A DNA stretch of 64,000 bases from Diplosphaera chodatii (Eukaryota; Chlorophyta; Trebouxiophyceae; Prasiolales; Stichococcaceae), in contig JAALGY010000039.1 in NCBI GenBank assembly GCA_032358165.1, positions 1,116,001 to 1,180,000 of the forward strand, written 5' to 3'. This document shows, in pieces, positions 38,201 through 50,208 of this stretch. The notes beneath the pieces are model-generated. The model made no database searches, was not told the DNA's origin, and was given only the letters and a program-made list of their open reading frames with translations. Numbering within the stretch: position 1 is the first letter of the stretch; each line of letters starts with the position of its first letter. The position numbers and the translations under genes are program-made.

Positions 38201-40502
38201 CCGCAGGCAGGGCCGCTGCAGGGCAGGCGCCGCGCACCGCCCCATTGGCCGAGGCGCTGCGGGATGCCGCAGCCAATGGGCCGACCGGCCAGCTGCAGCA
38301 GGGGGACGCAGCTCAAGAGGAGGCCCCACAGCAGGTGATTGGCAGTAATTCTTTGCAGAATTTTGTGTGTGACTGGTGCCACCCTTTGCTGCAGAAAGTG
38401 CTGCCACGGAAGCCACACAGCAGGTGTCATAACTGCCTCAGGCCATGCAGCTGCTGTGCGCGGCCTCTCCCCTGCATGCACGTCGCCTACGGAACAGCAT
38501 TCTGCATGTGAAGCGATGGCAGCCTTGCCCTGCTTGCCGTCTCATCGTTGCATGGCAGCAACTGGCTGGCCGGGGACACCGAAGGCGTACGCAGTGGCAG
38601 CCTGCACCTTGGCTCCGCCGCTGTCGATGGCAGAAACCTGCAGGTTTGCGTCCCTCCTGCAGGCCACCAAGCTAGAGGCCACCACGCTGGAAACACAGGG
38701 CCAGCAGGGCAGCGTGCCGTTGGCGCAGGCGGTGGAGGAGTACGCCCAGGCGCAGCGAGGCGCCGACGGCAGACCGCCGCCGTCCGAGCGCAGCGTATCC
38801 TTCGCAGGTGTGCTCGTGGTCGTGGTGACGGGGCTTCGCTGAGGTTTAAACGCTCGCCCGGAGGTGGCTGTGCAACTGCTTGGCAGCGGCAGGGGCGCTG
38901 TTTCGGCAGAGGCAGAGTCTCTGCCTGGATGTCAGCATCGACCTCTCGACTCGAGGCTCCTCCAGCTGTTGCAGGTGCTGACGCCGCCACATCAGCGACG
39001 CAGTCGGAGCTGGACCCCTCCGACTTTGCTGCAGGGTACAGGCACAAGCCGCAGCGTGACTCCAGGCAAGTGCCGGAGTGCCGCTTATCCTATGTCCACT
39101 GAACCTGCTTGGCCGCTGACATCTGCTGCATCTTGGCCCTTTGATGTTGTGCTGTGTGATGCAATGTCACTTGAGGCTCAGGTGCCAAGGAGATGTGGCT
39201 ATAGACGTGCTTGATGTTTGCCGCTTTCACACAGCGGCGACCTGCGGTCTTCTGGCAGCGGCACCATGGACACCGTTCCAGACGAGGAGGAGGGCCACGT
39301 CGACCATGCCCCGCAGCAGGAGGACGCGGATGGGTCGCAGCAGCCATCGCAGCCCTCTGAGCACGACGCAACAGACGCTGAAGGTGTGGGGCGCCTGTTC
39401 GTGCTGCATCATGTCGAACCTCGCATAGGATTTGCACGTCCCAGGTCAAATGTTGCCGCGCAGCATATTACAGCATGACTGAACGCGTATCGGCCGGCAA
39501 TCATGCAGCTCCGGAGGTAACTGGACAGCTGCAGTCGGAGCCCTCGCTTGCCGTCGGCAGCGCCGAGCTGAAGGGCTTGAAGCGACCTCCGAGGTTGTCT
39601 GTTGGCGACAGGTGCGAGTGCAATGCTGACGAGTCGGACAGACAACGCCCAGACGTATGGGGAGGCTTGATTCACCTCATGTTTCGTGACGTGGCACACC
39701 GCTCCCAGATGAGTTTTGTTGGCCGACAGCGTTGTGCCTGTCTGCTCAGCAGCAGGCTGGCGGACTCGGACGGCTTTGAGTTCAGGCCAGGCCAGGAGCT
39801 GCCCGAGACACCCCGCAGCGGACGGGGCCTAGTTGCACCGCCTGCGCCGTCGGAGTCTCTGAGGGTGACTCTCTACTTCTGCGCATGCCCACAGACCCGA
39901 CACCTTCATGTGCAGGAGCTTGCCCACTTCAGGGCTGCGGAGTGCATACAGACCCTGGGTGATGTGCAGGTGCACCCGACCAGCAGTGGCGCGTTCAGCG
40001 AAGCAAGCAGCCTGGCGGCATTCGACTCAGAGACTGACTCGCCCGGCGGCGCCGGCAGGCGGACAGCCACGACAGCAGCTGACAGGGGCGGCACCAGCCG
40101 CGCTGCACAACCCACCTCTGAGATCACACCAGCGGACGATGTGGGTCAGCCAGCCAGCAGCAGCGGCAAGATGCGCCAGCTCACGCCTGAGCTGGCAGAT
40201 GAAGGTGTGCGCAGCAGGCCTTTTCTGACGTTGAGTATTCACACGGCCTTGTCCTTTACGGGCGAGGAACCCCTGCTCGGGTCGGACTGACTGCCTGCCA
40301 GCTCCACTGCACTGCTCTTGCAACTGCAGGAGACACCCCTGTGGACCCGCCTGCCACATGGCTGCCCGCCGACATGACGTCATCAGAGGCCTGGCGCCGG
40401 TGGCTGACGGCCAACCAGGGCATGCTCGCAGCCTGTGGCGCTGGCGCAACTGCCCTGGCAGTGGTCGGGGCGCTCATGCTGTCCTCTGGCCGTAGACGGT
40501 AG
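35258..40502 (+). CDS. RGG-box, R3H and ankyrin-repeat protein with C-terminal membrane anchor
   Basis: It starts MPGRGSRGRGRGRGRGR, an RGG-type RNA-binding tail. Exons I can place: 35258-35423, 35694-35761, 35900-36021, 36133-36235, 36380-36475, 36642-36761, 37093-37266, 37477-38334, ~38644-38807, one near 38900-39040, ~39240-39384, ~39512-40204 and ~40331-40502. The R3H domain (single-stranded nucleic acid binding) spans two exons: ELVFPPHLTKKQRAHIHT then VTKQVGLGALETFSRG. Ankyrin repeats follow (GPLHLAASGGHAQLVELLLQ, GATALQLARRHDQSDVEGVL). Exon 37477-38334 carries Gln-rich runs and about five 14-residue repeats ([14 protein letters not shown] type). The last exon encodes a hydrophobic segment (ACGAGATALAVVGALML) and ends SSGRRR, typical of a tail anchor. 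I do not know this architecture. YTHDC2-like proteins combine R3H and ankyrin but also carry a helicase, which is absent here. The 3' half (38600 on) could be a separate gene. Confidence 0.55.
37650..37800 (+). repeat. CAG/polyglutamine tracts
   Basis: Imperfect CAG repeats encode runs of up to eight Gln interrupted by R, S, T, E and D within the R3H-ankyrin gene. Confidence 0.9.
37905..38090 (+). repeat. 42-bp coding minisatellite
   Basis: About four to five units encode variants of [14 protein letters not shown] within one exon. The unit length is 14 codons, so copy-number change preserves the frame. Confidence 0.85.
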
Positions 40503-41068
40503 GGTGGCATGGGTGCAGAAGCCTAGAACTAGCGAGCTGCAGAACGCACGAAACCAGATCGGAGACACTAGAAGGCAAAGGGCTCTTTGTCACTTGCAAG
40601 TGACAGCGCGAACATACACGCCGTGGCGACTCTAAGGTAGTTTGACCATTGAACAACCCTGCTCACTGTACGCGGCCTGTGCAAGCTCGCACCTTGCAAC
40701 CCGTGCTGCCGCAGCTGTTTGCTGGTCGTTTGCTCTGGCGCATGCATCTGCCAGCAATGTGAACTTGCATCAGCTTGCCCGGCGAACCACGATGTGCGGA
40801 TACATGTTCTGTGCCTTCCACTGGTTTGCTGCCCTGCCATGCAACAGAGCCTCAGAAGGCAGTCCCGATCAGAATCAGCTCTCATCGTCCCATGCCGCAG
40901 CCTGAAGACATGCAACTTTTATCATGAAGACAAGCGGAGAAGGATCAAACCCAGATCGCGAGATTTTGGAGACCCCGCGTCGGACACGCGTTACGCAGCG
41001 CTGGGCGCACAGTCGGACCGCGTCTGGCTGCCCAGCCTGAGTGTACATGTGCAGGATGTGAACAAGAT
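40503..41068. other. intergenic region upstream of the P450
   Basis: About 570 bases with no supported exon. It holds the 3' flank of the R3H-ankyrin gene and presumably the P450 promoter, both on the plus strand. Confidence 0.45.
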
Positions 41069-44000
41069 ATGCGCGGCAGCGCTCAGATGCATGGTCGAAG
41101 ACCACCTCGGGCGACGGACATCAGGGGTGCAGCCATGCAGCTGGCATGCCAGCGGCCCTTTGCTGCGCCCAGATGTCTTGATACAGACACGAAGAAGTCC
41201 AATGCAGCCCACAGGCAGCACATCAGCGGGCATCGCGGTCGCCGGCGAGGCCTGCGCTGCACAGGTGACGCCCCTTGCTGCGGCCAAAACTGGCAATCTT
41301 GCGCAGATTCAGACAATCAATCGATTCAAGTCATTCAGCAACTGCTGTGGCCTCGCGGTGGTCTCCGTAAACCTGCGGTCTCTGAGCCTCCGCTACCAGA
41401 GGTGCATGTGCTGCAGCATGCTGAATTGGGTTGTCTTCTGGCAGCACGGTTCTCAGCGATCGACAGCACAGCCACGGCGCCGTCGATGCCGGCGGCCCCA
41501 GCCGGCGAGTGCCCGGTGCGGCACTTGATCAGCCACGGCGCCGAGATGGGGCTGGAGCAGCAGAAGGCGCTTCTGGGCATGCAGCGGGAGAAGGTCACCC
41601 CAGGGCCGCCCGCCTTCAGCCTGCAGTCCATGCTGGACGTCAGCGGCATCCTGGTGAATGGCATCCACCGCGCCATGCTGGACTTCAGCATCAAGTATGG
41701 CTCAGTGAGCAGGTAGGCTGGTCACTGCGTTCCTAAAGCATGCCTACACAAGCAGAAATGCACAAGGGTTGCCCTCCAAGACAATGGACACTGAGCACGC
41801 GCTCTCCTGATGATTGTTTTCGGTGATATCCAGCATGCATCTGCGCAGGTTTGCAAACCCCACAGCGCTCAATGCCGCCAGCGGCTGGCTCTTTGTCAAT
41901 GACCCAGAGAATGTACAGTATCTGTGTGCCACAAATGTGCGCAACTATGGGCGCCGGTACCTGCCAGACATCTACAAGTGGGTCACACACGAGAAGGGCA
42001 TCCTCGGCAGTCAGGCACGTTGCCGGTGCCTCTGCAGTCATGGTGGATGCATAATGCAGCACGGCACGGACTGCGTGTTGTAGTGCCTCATGCTGCCACC
42101 TTTGGGTCCAATTGTGTTCACTACCTTTGAGCCATGTATAAGTCTCATATCTGCAGGACGAGTACAATGCAAGGCATCGTCGCTTGTGTCAGCCCCCATT
42201 CAGAAATAAAACAGTGCTTCAGGGCTTCGCCAGCGTGATCAGCAACAGGTGCGGCATTGAGCTCACCGCGCGCAGGTAGGATGTATGCCGAATGCCCGAG
42301 CTCGCCCAACAGAGTGCAGCACTAAAGGCCCACGTGTCAACACAGCTGGTTGCACTTTGCAGGGCACTACAGATGGTGGAAATCTGGAGGGCGCACGGGG
42401 AGCACATCACAGATGTGTCACTGCAGACGCAGCGGCTGACGCTGGATGTGGTGGGGCTTGTCGCCTTCTCTCATGATTTTGAGGAGACACAGCAGACCAA
42501 GCGGTGAGATGCGGAAGGCTTTCCTCATGCACATGCATGTCACAAGTTTTACAAGGCTGCACGTTGTGCAAGCGAAGTGCCACAAAGTCAAATGCATCGG
42601 TTGTCTGCAGGGAGCTGGAAGGCAGAAAGGCAGCAAGGGAGGACGAATTGCTTTGGGTATGTGCTGCTGTGCCACCCAAACATCCATCATGCTGAGAATG
42701 TGATTGGCCTGCCACCTGCTGCACATGCCAGTAGGTGCGAGTGCTCATGTGGGCGCAAACTGCAGGCAGTAAACAAATTTGGAGAGCTGCTTGCAAAGGT
42801 ATGGCTCTGCACTGGTTGTGTCAACCCGCCTGCCAGTTCCCTGCGTGGATCGTAAATGAGACTGTAGCTGGGACAATCAGGACACTGCTTCCACTGATGA
42901 GAACAGACTGTACAAGGTCGGATGGTCCTGCACAGGTGTTCATCACGCCAGTTGGCGTGCTGCGCTTCATAGACCGACTGGGCGACCCCACGCTCAAAAC
43001 CCTGACCAAGGCTGTCAACACCATGCGTGCCTCCATGCTGGACGTGATCCACGTGAGACACTTCATCATTCGGTCGGCTGCCTAGCTTGCCATCCGGCAA
43101 TCGGATATGACATGGCCACCAGTTGTGACTGATCCCTACGCGTCTGCGCTGTTGCTGCCCAAGTGCCATAGCAATGTCTCCCAGCGGCAGCATTGATGGG
43201 GGCTTGGCCACACCGTTGAACATTGGCCGCCACAACACAACATCATCAAACGGGGTGCTGCAGCGCCTGAGTGGTCGTTGTTCCAATGGCCGCAGCGTCG
43301 GCGAGAGGCGCTGGCATCTGGCACAGCTGGCAGCCGGGGCGACCTGCTGGGTGTTCTGCTAGAGGTGCATTGGGCGGCCTTGTGCAACCATGGCATGCAA
43401 CAGCTGCACTCCAAGTACTCGCTTCAGCTGGGCATGGAGTGCAATGCCACCGGCAACATGTGGCTGTGCCATATGCATTTGCACTGCCTGGCTGCAGGCA
43501 GAGGATGAGAACGGGCAGAAGATGACAGACGAGGAGCTGTGGGAGGATGTCCATGACATCATGGGCGCAGGTGTTGCTGCTGTTTTCGACCGCAGTTTCA
43601 CGCTTGTGATTCACGACTCTGACTTGTGATTTTCTGTCAGGTCTAACGTGGCACGAATCGCTGTTTCAAGCAGGAGCAGACGCAGTGTGCTGGTTTTGGC
43701 GCAGGCCACGAGACAACAGCTACCACCACAGCAGCAGTGCTGTACTGCGTGGCGACGCACCCCGAGGTACAGGCGCGCGTGTTCAGCGAGCTTGACAGTG
43801 TGCTCGGAGGTGCGCATTCAAATCAATGCAAGCTCTGTGACACCGGCTGCACGCGTTGCTCGTTCTGTTGAATGCCCGTGAACAGACTGATGGCACATGC
43901 TCCTCAATCCGCTGTCGCACAGTGGCATCCACAAACACAACTGTGCCATTTGCGAGCATACCCGCCAGACATACTCTGTAGCATGCTTCCTGGACGTGCA

Positions 44001-45282
44001 GATGCAGCAGCGCCATCACATGAGCAGCTGGAACGGCTAGACTACCTGCGCGCGGTTGTGAAGGAGGTACGGTGGTGCCATCTTCAGTGGCGTCACGTCC
44101 GACACTGCATGCTTCATATGCCAGACCACTCGTGCTTGCACCATGACCAGAACCACATGCTTCATATGTCAGACTGCTCGTGCTTGCAACTAGTGTTCAC
44201 CAGTACACACAGAGTTGAGGGATCTGGAGAATGGTGATATTGTGCATGTGCAGGTGCTGCGGCTGTACCCGGCCATTCCCATCTTCCCGCGGGAGGCCCT
44301 GGAGGACGACGTGCTGCCGTCCGGCGACTGCGTCCTGGCAGGTGTGGCATTGCAAACATCAAGTGTAACATGCTTTCTGCAGCCGCCACCCTGGCGCTTG
44401 CATCTGCACTGCGACTGTCCCTCACTGATTACAGGCTCCTGCACTCGTGTCGGCCGCCCCGTGAGCGCTGTAATGGCTGCCTGCAGGCGATGTAGTGTTC
44501 ATGTCATCATATGCACTCGGGCGGTCGCCCGCTCTGTGGGAAAATGCATCGGAGTTCCGACCAGTGCGTGTGGAGCCTGCCTCTGCTGGCATTTGCTGCT
44601 GCCTTGTGCTCATACAGCCGGACATCTTCCCGTTGAGCTTGACCTCTGTGCCTGATGCGAGCCACATGCTGCTTGTTTGATGCATCATGGTGCGGTTGCA
44701 GGAGCGCTTCTACGATGAGGTGCAGGCAGCAAAGCAGCACCGATACCAGTTCCTGCCCTTTGGTGCTGGGCCGCGGATGTGCCTGGGCGCTGGCTTTGCA
44801 CAGGTGTGCACGTGTGACGCCTCGTTCTGGCACATTCAACTGTGGTTCCTGGCACCCTGCACGTTGCCGCCATCTGTGGGATGTAGTGTATTTCACCGGC
44901 CTATTTTCATCACCATGCTGCCATGGCAAGTAAGCTGACATGCAGTGCGAAACCTGCTGTGCTACGTCAAACTTTTGTGAGGCATGTCGACCCTGCAGAT
45001 GTCGGTGACCATGATGGCGGCCACGCTGATGAGGCACTTCCGCTTTGAGGCCATCCACCCAAGCACGCCGGAGATTCCCTGCGGCTACGACATCACGGTG
45101 GGGTGTCGAAACTAGCCATGCTGGCTCACTTTGCAACACCAGACAGCGCTTTGACGATCTGACAGATAGATGTGTGTTGGAGTTGGGCCCCGGTGCACAC
45201 TGAAGCACAAGCTGCTGCGATGCAGATGAACTTTGAGCCGACAAATGGGCTGAAGATGCGGGTTGTGCCGCGGCGGCACTGA
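41069..45282 (+). CDS. cytochrome P450 monooxygenase
   Basis: A heme-thiolate monooxygenase. Confident exons include 41445-41712 (CPVRHLISHGAEMGLEQQKA and on), 41849-42014 and 42157-~42252 (DEYNARHRRLCQPPFRNKTV), with more downstream. Diagnostic motifs: I-helix (MTDEELWEDVHDIMGAG then HETTATTAAVLYCV, ~43530-43750); K-helix EVLRLYPAIPIFPRE with ExxR (~44065 and 44255); heme loop FLPFGAGPRMCLG (~44750-44790), with the Cys ligand; then MSVTMMAATLMRHFRFE and a C-terminus ending LKMRVVPRRH. The basic, Ser/Ala/Arg-rich first exon (41069-41264) could be a plastid transit peptide, but the start is uncertain (41069 or 41135). The intron at 42015 has a GC donor (CAG|GCACGT), fixed by frame and by the P450 helix-C sequence across it. 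The heme loop and C-helix recall plastid CYP97-like enzymes, but I cannot assign a family. Confidence 0.87.
44107..44190 (+). repeat. 48-bp direct repeat in a P450 intron
   Basis: The sequence CATGCTTCATATG starts at 44108 and again at 44156, each followed by a near-identical CAGAC..CTCGTGCTTGCA. This is two tandem copies of a 48-bp unit inside one intron. Confidence 0.85.
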
Positions 45283-45976
45283 CCGCTGCCGGAGGTTGGG
45301 GATCAGTGACAGGAATCGCAGCATTGGAGAGTGTGGACTTCCAATCGTCTCAGAGGGATGCCGCCAAACAGCACAGCTGGCAGGGCATTATCCGTTAATC
45401 GGTAAATTCTGGTGAGGGGGCCTGTGAGTGATAAACTTCTGTGGTTTACAACTGCAAAGTGGTAAGTGTTCATTCCGCAATGTTATCAGCAAACTGGACA
45501 TAGATTGATGTCGTTAGGACGGACACTCAGGTGAATGCAGTTAGCACAACTGCTTTGTCGGGCACGGTCCCTTCAGGTGGCGGGACTGCTCTGCAAAAGA
45601 GACATGACCACACCTCTCTGGGAAAACCCTGCCACCTGTCGATCGTTCTAGGCAGTGTAGCATTATCGTGCGCAACCAACCTGAGCAAGGTTACTAACCC
45701 AATTCCGTACTGAACAGTAGGGTCACGTCACCTGTCTGGGTTTCGCACCATATACAAAAGCAGAAGTCGCTCTGTTCAATCTCGTCGCGCTGCAGAACAG
45801 ATGAGGTTACATACCAGCACATAGCCAATTGCACATCCCACAGCTGGCAAAGAATTTAAGCGCAACAATGCTGTAATTACAAGGCCCCTCAAACCACGTG
45901 GTTTGGCACAATGACGCCAGATGGTAGAGGCTTCCCGTCGCTGCTGCCACACCAGCTGCTCATCCACTACGCCCTG
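45283..45976. other. convergent intergenic region between P450 and permease
   Basis: About 690 bases holding two 3' flanks. I see no supported coding exon or RNA gene. Confidence 0.5.
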
Positions 45977-48900
45977 TCAAGACAACCATCCGCAGCTCAT
46001 GGCGGCCTGCCCAATCTCCACTGCAACTGCGGACGCACACAAAATGGCGAGCATGCCCCTGCCGCCCGGCATCCAGTGGCGGTCATCGTCGCCAGGCAGC
46101 AAATTGCTGCGCAGCTGCCAAGCCATAAGGGGCGGCATCACACCTGCGGCACGAACAGCAACTCTATCCATGCAGAAATATTGGACCGCATGGCGGGTAT
46201 CAAGTGGCATGCCACATAACGTCATTTAATCAGAAGCTTAGCTCACCATACAGGAAGCTCATGCCATACCCTCCAGCAGCCTGCAGTTGCAGCCACACAA
46301 AACCCCCGTCTTGGTACATGCATTGGCGACGCATCGTGCACATGCCTGCACAAGCCGTCTGACTGACAGCACGCCTCTTGTTTATTTGAATGCATCCTGT
46401 CGTCACGTTGCTATGCGTGACTCACTGACAGCAGCGTCAGAAACGATCCAGGGTGGAGGCTCGCCACCGCCAGGGGCGGAGACAGCGCCGCAAGGTACAC
46501 GAGGGACTGCGGCGCTAACCGGCGCTGCTCTGGGCCTGAGACGCCACCAGCAGCTGCGCCCTCTGACGCAGCGTCCGCTGCAGGCTTGCTGTCCGCTGTG
46601 TCTGACTGCTGCAATGAGCTGCTGGTGTTGAGCATTGCTGCCGGTGCTGTCACCGCAGCGTACTCCGACTGCAGCGTCGACGTCAGGCCTGCAGTATCTA
46701 CTCTAGCATCAAGGTCGGGTTCTCCTGACCAAACGGTTGCGACCTCAGCCTTGTTTGGGGTCTGACTGGGCTTAACCCTGCTGAATGGGCAAACTGACCT
46801 GTGCAGGTGCCGATGAAGGAGGTGGCCAGCGCCAGCAGGGAGAAGCCCTGTAGCGCGACGCCCACCGCGCCGCCGCTGTCAGCAATCAGCATGGCCAGCG
46901 GATCCACTGGCACTTCCACACCTGCATGATGCACATCAGCACGGCCAACTTGCAAACGTGCTCTCCAGCACCCTCACACGAGGGTGCCGCAGATACGCCC
47001 AGCCAAATGACAAAGGCTCAATGGCTCTGAGCGCTGTGGCCAGCTGCAGCTGTGCACCACCAGAAGCACAACGCCTTCATGCATGGGGCAGACCTGTCTC
47101 AACACCGTCACATGCGCACCCGGCTCCCCGGTGAGCGCCAGCATGGTGGCGTCCCAGGCAATGAACATGGCCAGGGGCGCCAGGCTGCCGGACAGCAGGG
47201 CCAGCCGCACCCGCCGCCGGTCGCCGCCCAGCTGCGCGCACACCACCGGCACCAGGTCGTGGAACACCTGTGAGAAGGGTGTAAATGTTGACTTTGGATA
47301 CATACTGTTTGCACAGGAGGTTGTACTGTACAAAACGCACACCCCCGGCACCAGGTCGTGGAACACCTGCCGGATCATAGAGACATGCCCGTCAAGCCTT
47401 TCTTGGGGACTGCTGCCTGCGGGACTGTGCAGCGCGCAGCCTGGGTGTTGCAGCAGCCAGTGCGCGACCAGCTGTGGGTGGACTCGAGTAGCTCAGGCCG
47501 CCTCACATCGTTTGGAGTAACGCAGTGCATGAACAGCCTTGGGCTGCGACTGGCCCCATTCTTTGGATTGCGCCAGCACGCATGTGTGCACGGCGGCAGC
47601 CCAGTATGTGGAAGCTGCAGCGACACACTGAGGCAGGCCAGAGCTGGGGCTGGCTCAGCAAACGGTGCGCACCAGGGCCAGGAAGATGATGGGGATCGCG
47701 CGGGGCGCCTGCTGCCAGTCGGCGGTGGCAGTCAGCAGCGAGGCGTCCGCGTGGCCGGCGCCAAAGGCCAAGATGCCGCCGAACACCAGCATCAGCGCCC
47801 CAGTCAGCCAGCGGTTGACCGAGTCCGCCATGCTTGCGCCGCCTGCCGGGACCAAGCATCAGGATGATGGGACTGTGCTGTGATTATGCAAGGCACATGG
47901 CCCAATTGCCACTGCGCCTCAAGAGAACACGAGTACAGAGGTGCAGAGGTGCATTGCATCAGCCTGCAAGGTGTCATATTCATGTGTAATTGCTGGGCCG
48001 TGTATTCTCAGCCGAGAAACTGCCGCGCGCACCAAAGCACATCATGCCGCCCAGGGCCGCAGTGAAGCCTGCGCCGGCGACGGCTGGGTCCACCAGAGAC
48101 CCGCTGCCAACCATCTCGCCCGCCTACATGCACAGATTGGCCAGTGTTCTCGAAACTTTGGTGACGAAAGCACTTAGTGACCGAAGTAAGGTCCCCACAC
48201 CGAGCGCATCCTGCTAGTCGGTTGAATGCGGTTGACTTTGCAAAATAGAATAGAATATAATATATATATATATAAAAATATATATAATATAATATAAAAT
48301 AGAATACCACGGTGGAGGTCCTGCGCCTCACCTTGGCGATGTAAGCAGTCAGCAGCGAGAAGGACAGCAGCAGGTAGATGATGGATGCGGCAGCGCCCCC
48401 AGCCCGACCCAGGGTGGCCCCCGCCATCTGCCGCAGCGTCACCATCTGCTGCCCCGAAGGCTGCAGAGCCCCGCCCTGCTGTTGAGCCTGCGTGTCCGGG
48501 GGCGTCGAACATCGGTGACGCTCATCGCCGGCAGCAGCGTGCGCACTTGCAGGTGTTGCATTGCTGATGGTGCATGGCAAGTGGCAACACTTGATGCCGG
48601 TGCTTCAGATGCAGCATGAGAGCAGGTTTGGCGTCGCACCCTGATGGCTGTCACGCCGATGTTGACCTCGGCCAGCAGCAGCGCCTGCGAGGCCAGCAGC
48701 ACCCAGCACCCACCCAGCATCGCTGCGGGATCAGCAGTGTCACATGAGCGTCTGCTGGCCACCACTTCAGCAGGTTGCTTCTTCAGCACGCTGGGGTTGT
48801 GAAAGCGCAGGTGTCAAGTCTGGCCATGGCGGATGGGGATGCGTGCACGGACGGCTTCAGGGAACGTGCCTGTGCTGGGCCCGAAGCCCGCGGGCGCCAC

Positions 48901-49470
48901 CACCTGCGGCAGCGCCAGAATGCCAGCGCCCACTGTGGAGCCCGTGATCAGCGCGACCGCCCCCAGCACGCTGCCGGAAGCATCGCCATCCCGCGGATGT
49001 GCATTCGGCTCGACTGCTGCAGGCCGCTGCGCCCGCTGCGGTGCGAGAGCGTCCGAGGCCGCGCCCGCTGTCGCCTGCGGCTGCACCACGCCACCAGCTG
49101 ATGCAGCTGTTGCTGCTGCGAGGGCTGTCTCCTCAGCCTGCTGGCGGCGGCGGCGGCGGCGGCGGAGGGTGACAGCATTGTTTGCCTCGACGCCAGGCGG
49201 GGGAGGTGTCCCTGCGGGCCGCCTGGCACCTTCGACTTCCCGCTGAGCTGTTGTCTCCTCCGTCTGCTTGCACGCAGCGTTGCAGAGGGTTATGTGACTG
49301 CCGCGACCCCATGCGGGTTTTGCCAGCTGCAACTGCCGAGTTGTCGCACGTGGGACGCAGACTGTTCGGGGCCTGCTGGCTGCTGCTGCTGCTGCTGAAG
49401 AAAGGTGTCTGCATCGCCGCGATAGCGATTGTTGCTTAAGCTGACGCTGAAGCTGCATCGCTGCCTGCAT
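45977..49470 (-). CDS. tryptophan/tyrosine permease family transporter, probably plastid-targeted
   Basis: An aromatic amino acid transporter of the Trp/Tyr permease type within the APC superfamily. The first exon (49470-48870) encodes about 150 residues that are basic and Ala/Ser/Gln-rich, fitting a transit peptide, then GSVLGAVALITGSTVGAGIL, the first membrane helix with the conserved GS.(V/I)GAGIL pattern. Exon 48722-48640 encodes the second helix (MLGGCWVLLASQALLLAEVN). Further helices: SIIYLLLSFSLLTAYIAKV (~48370), FTAALGGMMCFGA (~48050), LTGALMLVFGGILAFGAG (~47800), LAPLAMFIAWDATMLALTG (~47180), GVALQGFSLLALATSFIGT (~46850) and a last exon near 46150-45977 ending CGWLS. The first intron has a GC donor (48869, CAG|GCACGT) confirmed by frame. 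Plant and algal members are predicted plastid proteins. The substrate is inferred from the family only. Confidence 0.8.
47246..47369 (-). repeat. 25-bp exact repeat of an exon start in the permease gene
   Basis: The sequence CCGGCACCAGGTCGTGGAAC plus CACCTG occurs at 47246-47270 and 47345-47369, offset 99 bp. On the coding strand each copy follows an AG acceptor and reads VFHDLVP. The 33 codons between them have no stop. Confidence 0.9.
48239..48305. repeat. AT-rich microsatellite in a permease intron
   Basis: A run of ATA/TATA repeats (ATATATATATATATAAAAATATAT style) stands out sharply from the GC-rich surroundings, next to the acceptor side of the plus-strand sequence. Confidence 0.9.
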
Positions 49471-50208
49471 GCCAGTGAGAACTTTTTAACCAACTTTAAA
49501 AGCAGGCGGCAAAATGTGCAAGGTGCCTCCGCCGCGTTTGTGTACGGATGCAAGATGCTTATCTATCAGAGGGCAATGACAGGAGCTTCATGAAACGCCG
49601 CTGCACCTGATACGACTGCGATCGGGAGGGTTTCGGGCGTCTTCCCAGTGGAGGGTTCCTGCTGATAGCACGCTTCGTCGAAGCCTCTACAGGTGTTGTA
49701 TGTGCCGCTCGGCAGGTGCGCGGAGTAACATCCTTACTTTGCTCTGATGCACCTGACTCTCAGTCCGTAGTTCAGCAAGCGAGAGGAACGGGCACACGTT
49801 CAGCTGTGGGATGCACACCGCGCGGTTGCAAGACAGGCCTATGAGCATTTCGAGGCTCAGCGCGAGCTTCGATCGCTGCGAAAGGCCGTCTGCCGCTCTG
49901 CTCGACGGACGGTGCTGCATGGTCGCTTTTGCCGTGGCGCTCCTCGCTGCGGGCTAGCCCCCCTGCTTGGAACTGCCCAAAACCCTACGTTGTCAATGTT
50001 GCAGTGCCTAGTGCAACTGCATGGATGTACATGTGGAACGCAGCATCTGCTCTTGCTCTGACCACGCGTGTGCATCAGCGTACAAACACCTGTGTTGGTG
50101 GCTGCCCGCTCTGTTTGCTGGAGCCACAAGAGGCTGGGGAACTGATCAGCTCTGCATCAGGTGGACAAAACAGCCTCCCCAGGTGGCGCACCCGTACCTG
50201 GCACACAC
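49471..50208. promoter_or_regulatory. divergent region between permease and SAP18
   Basis: About 740 bases between start codons on opposite strands. No coding exon is supported; it should contain both promoters. Confidence 0.45.

Noticed and set aside
48239..48305. AT-rich run as an origin or organellar insertion
   Set aside because: It is a simple dinucleotide-type repeat without organellar gene content, inside a permease intron.
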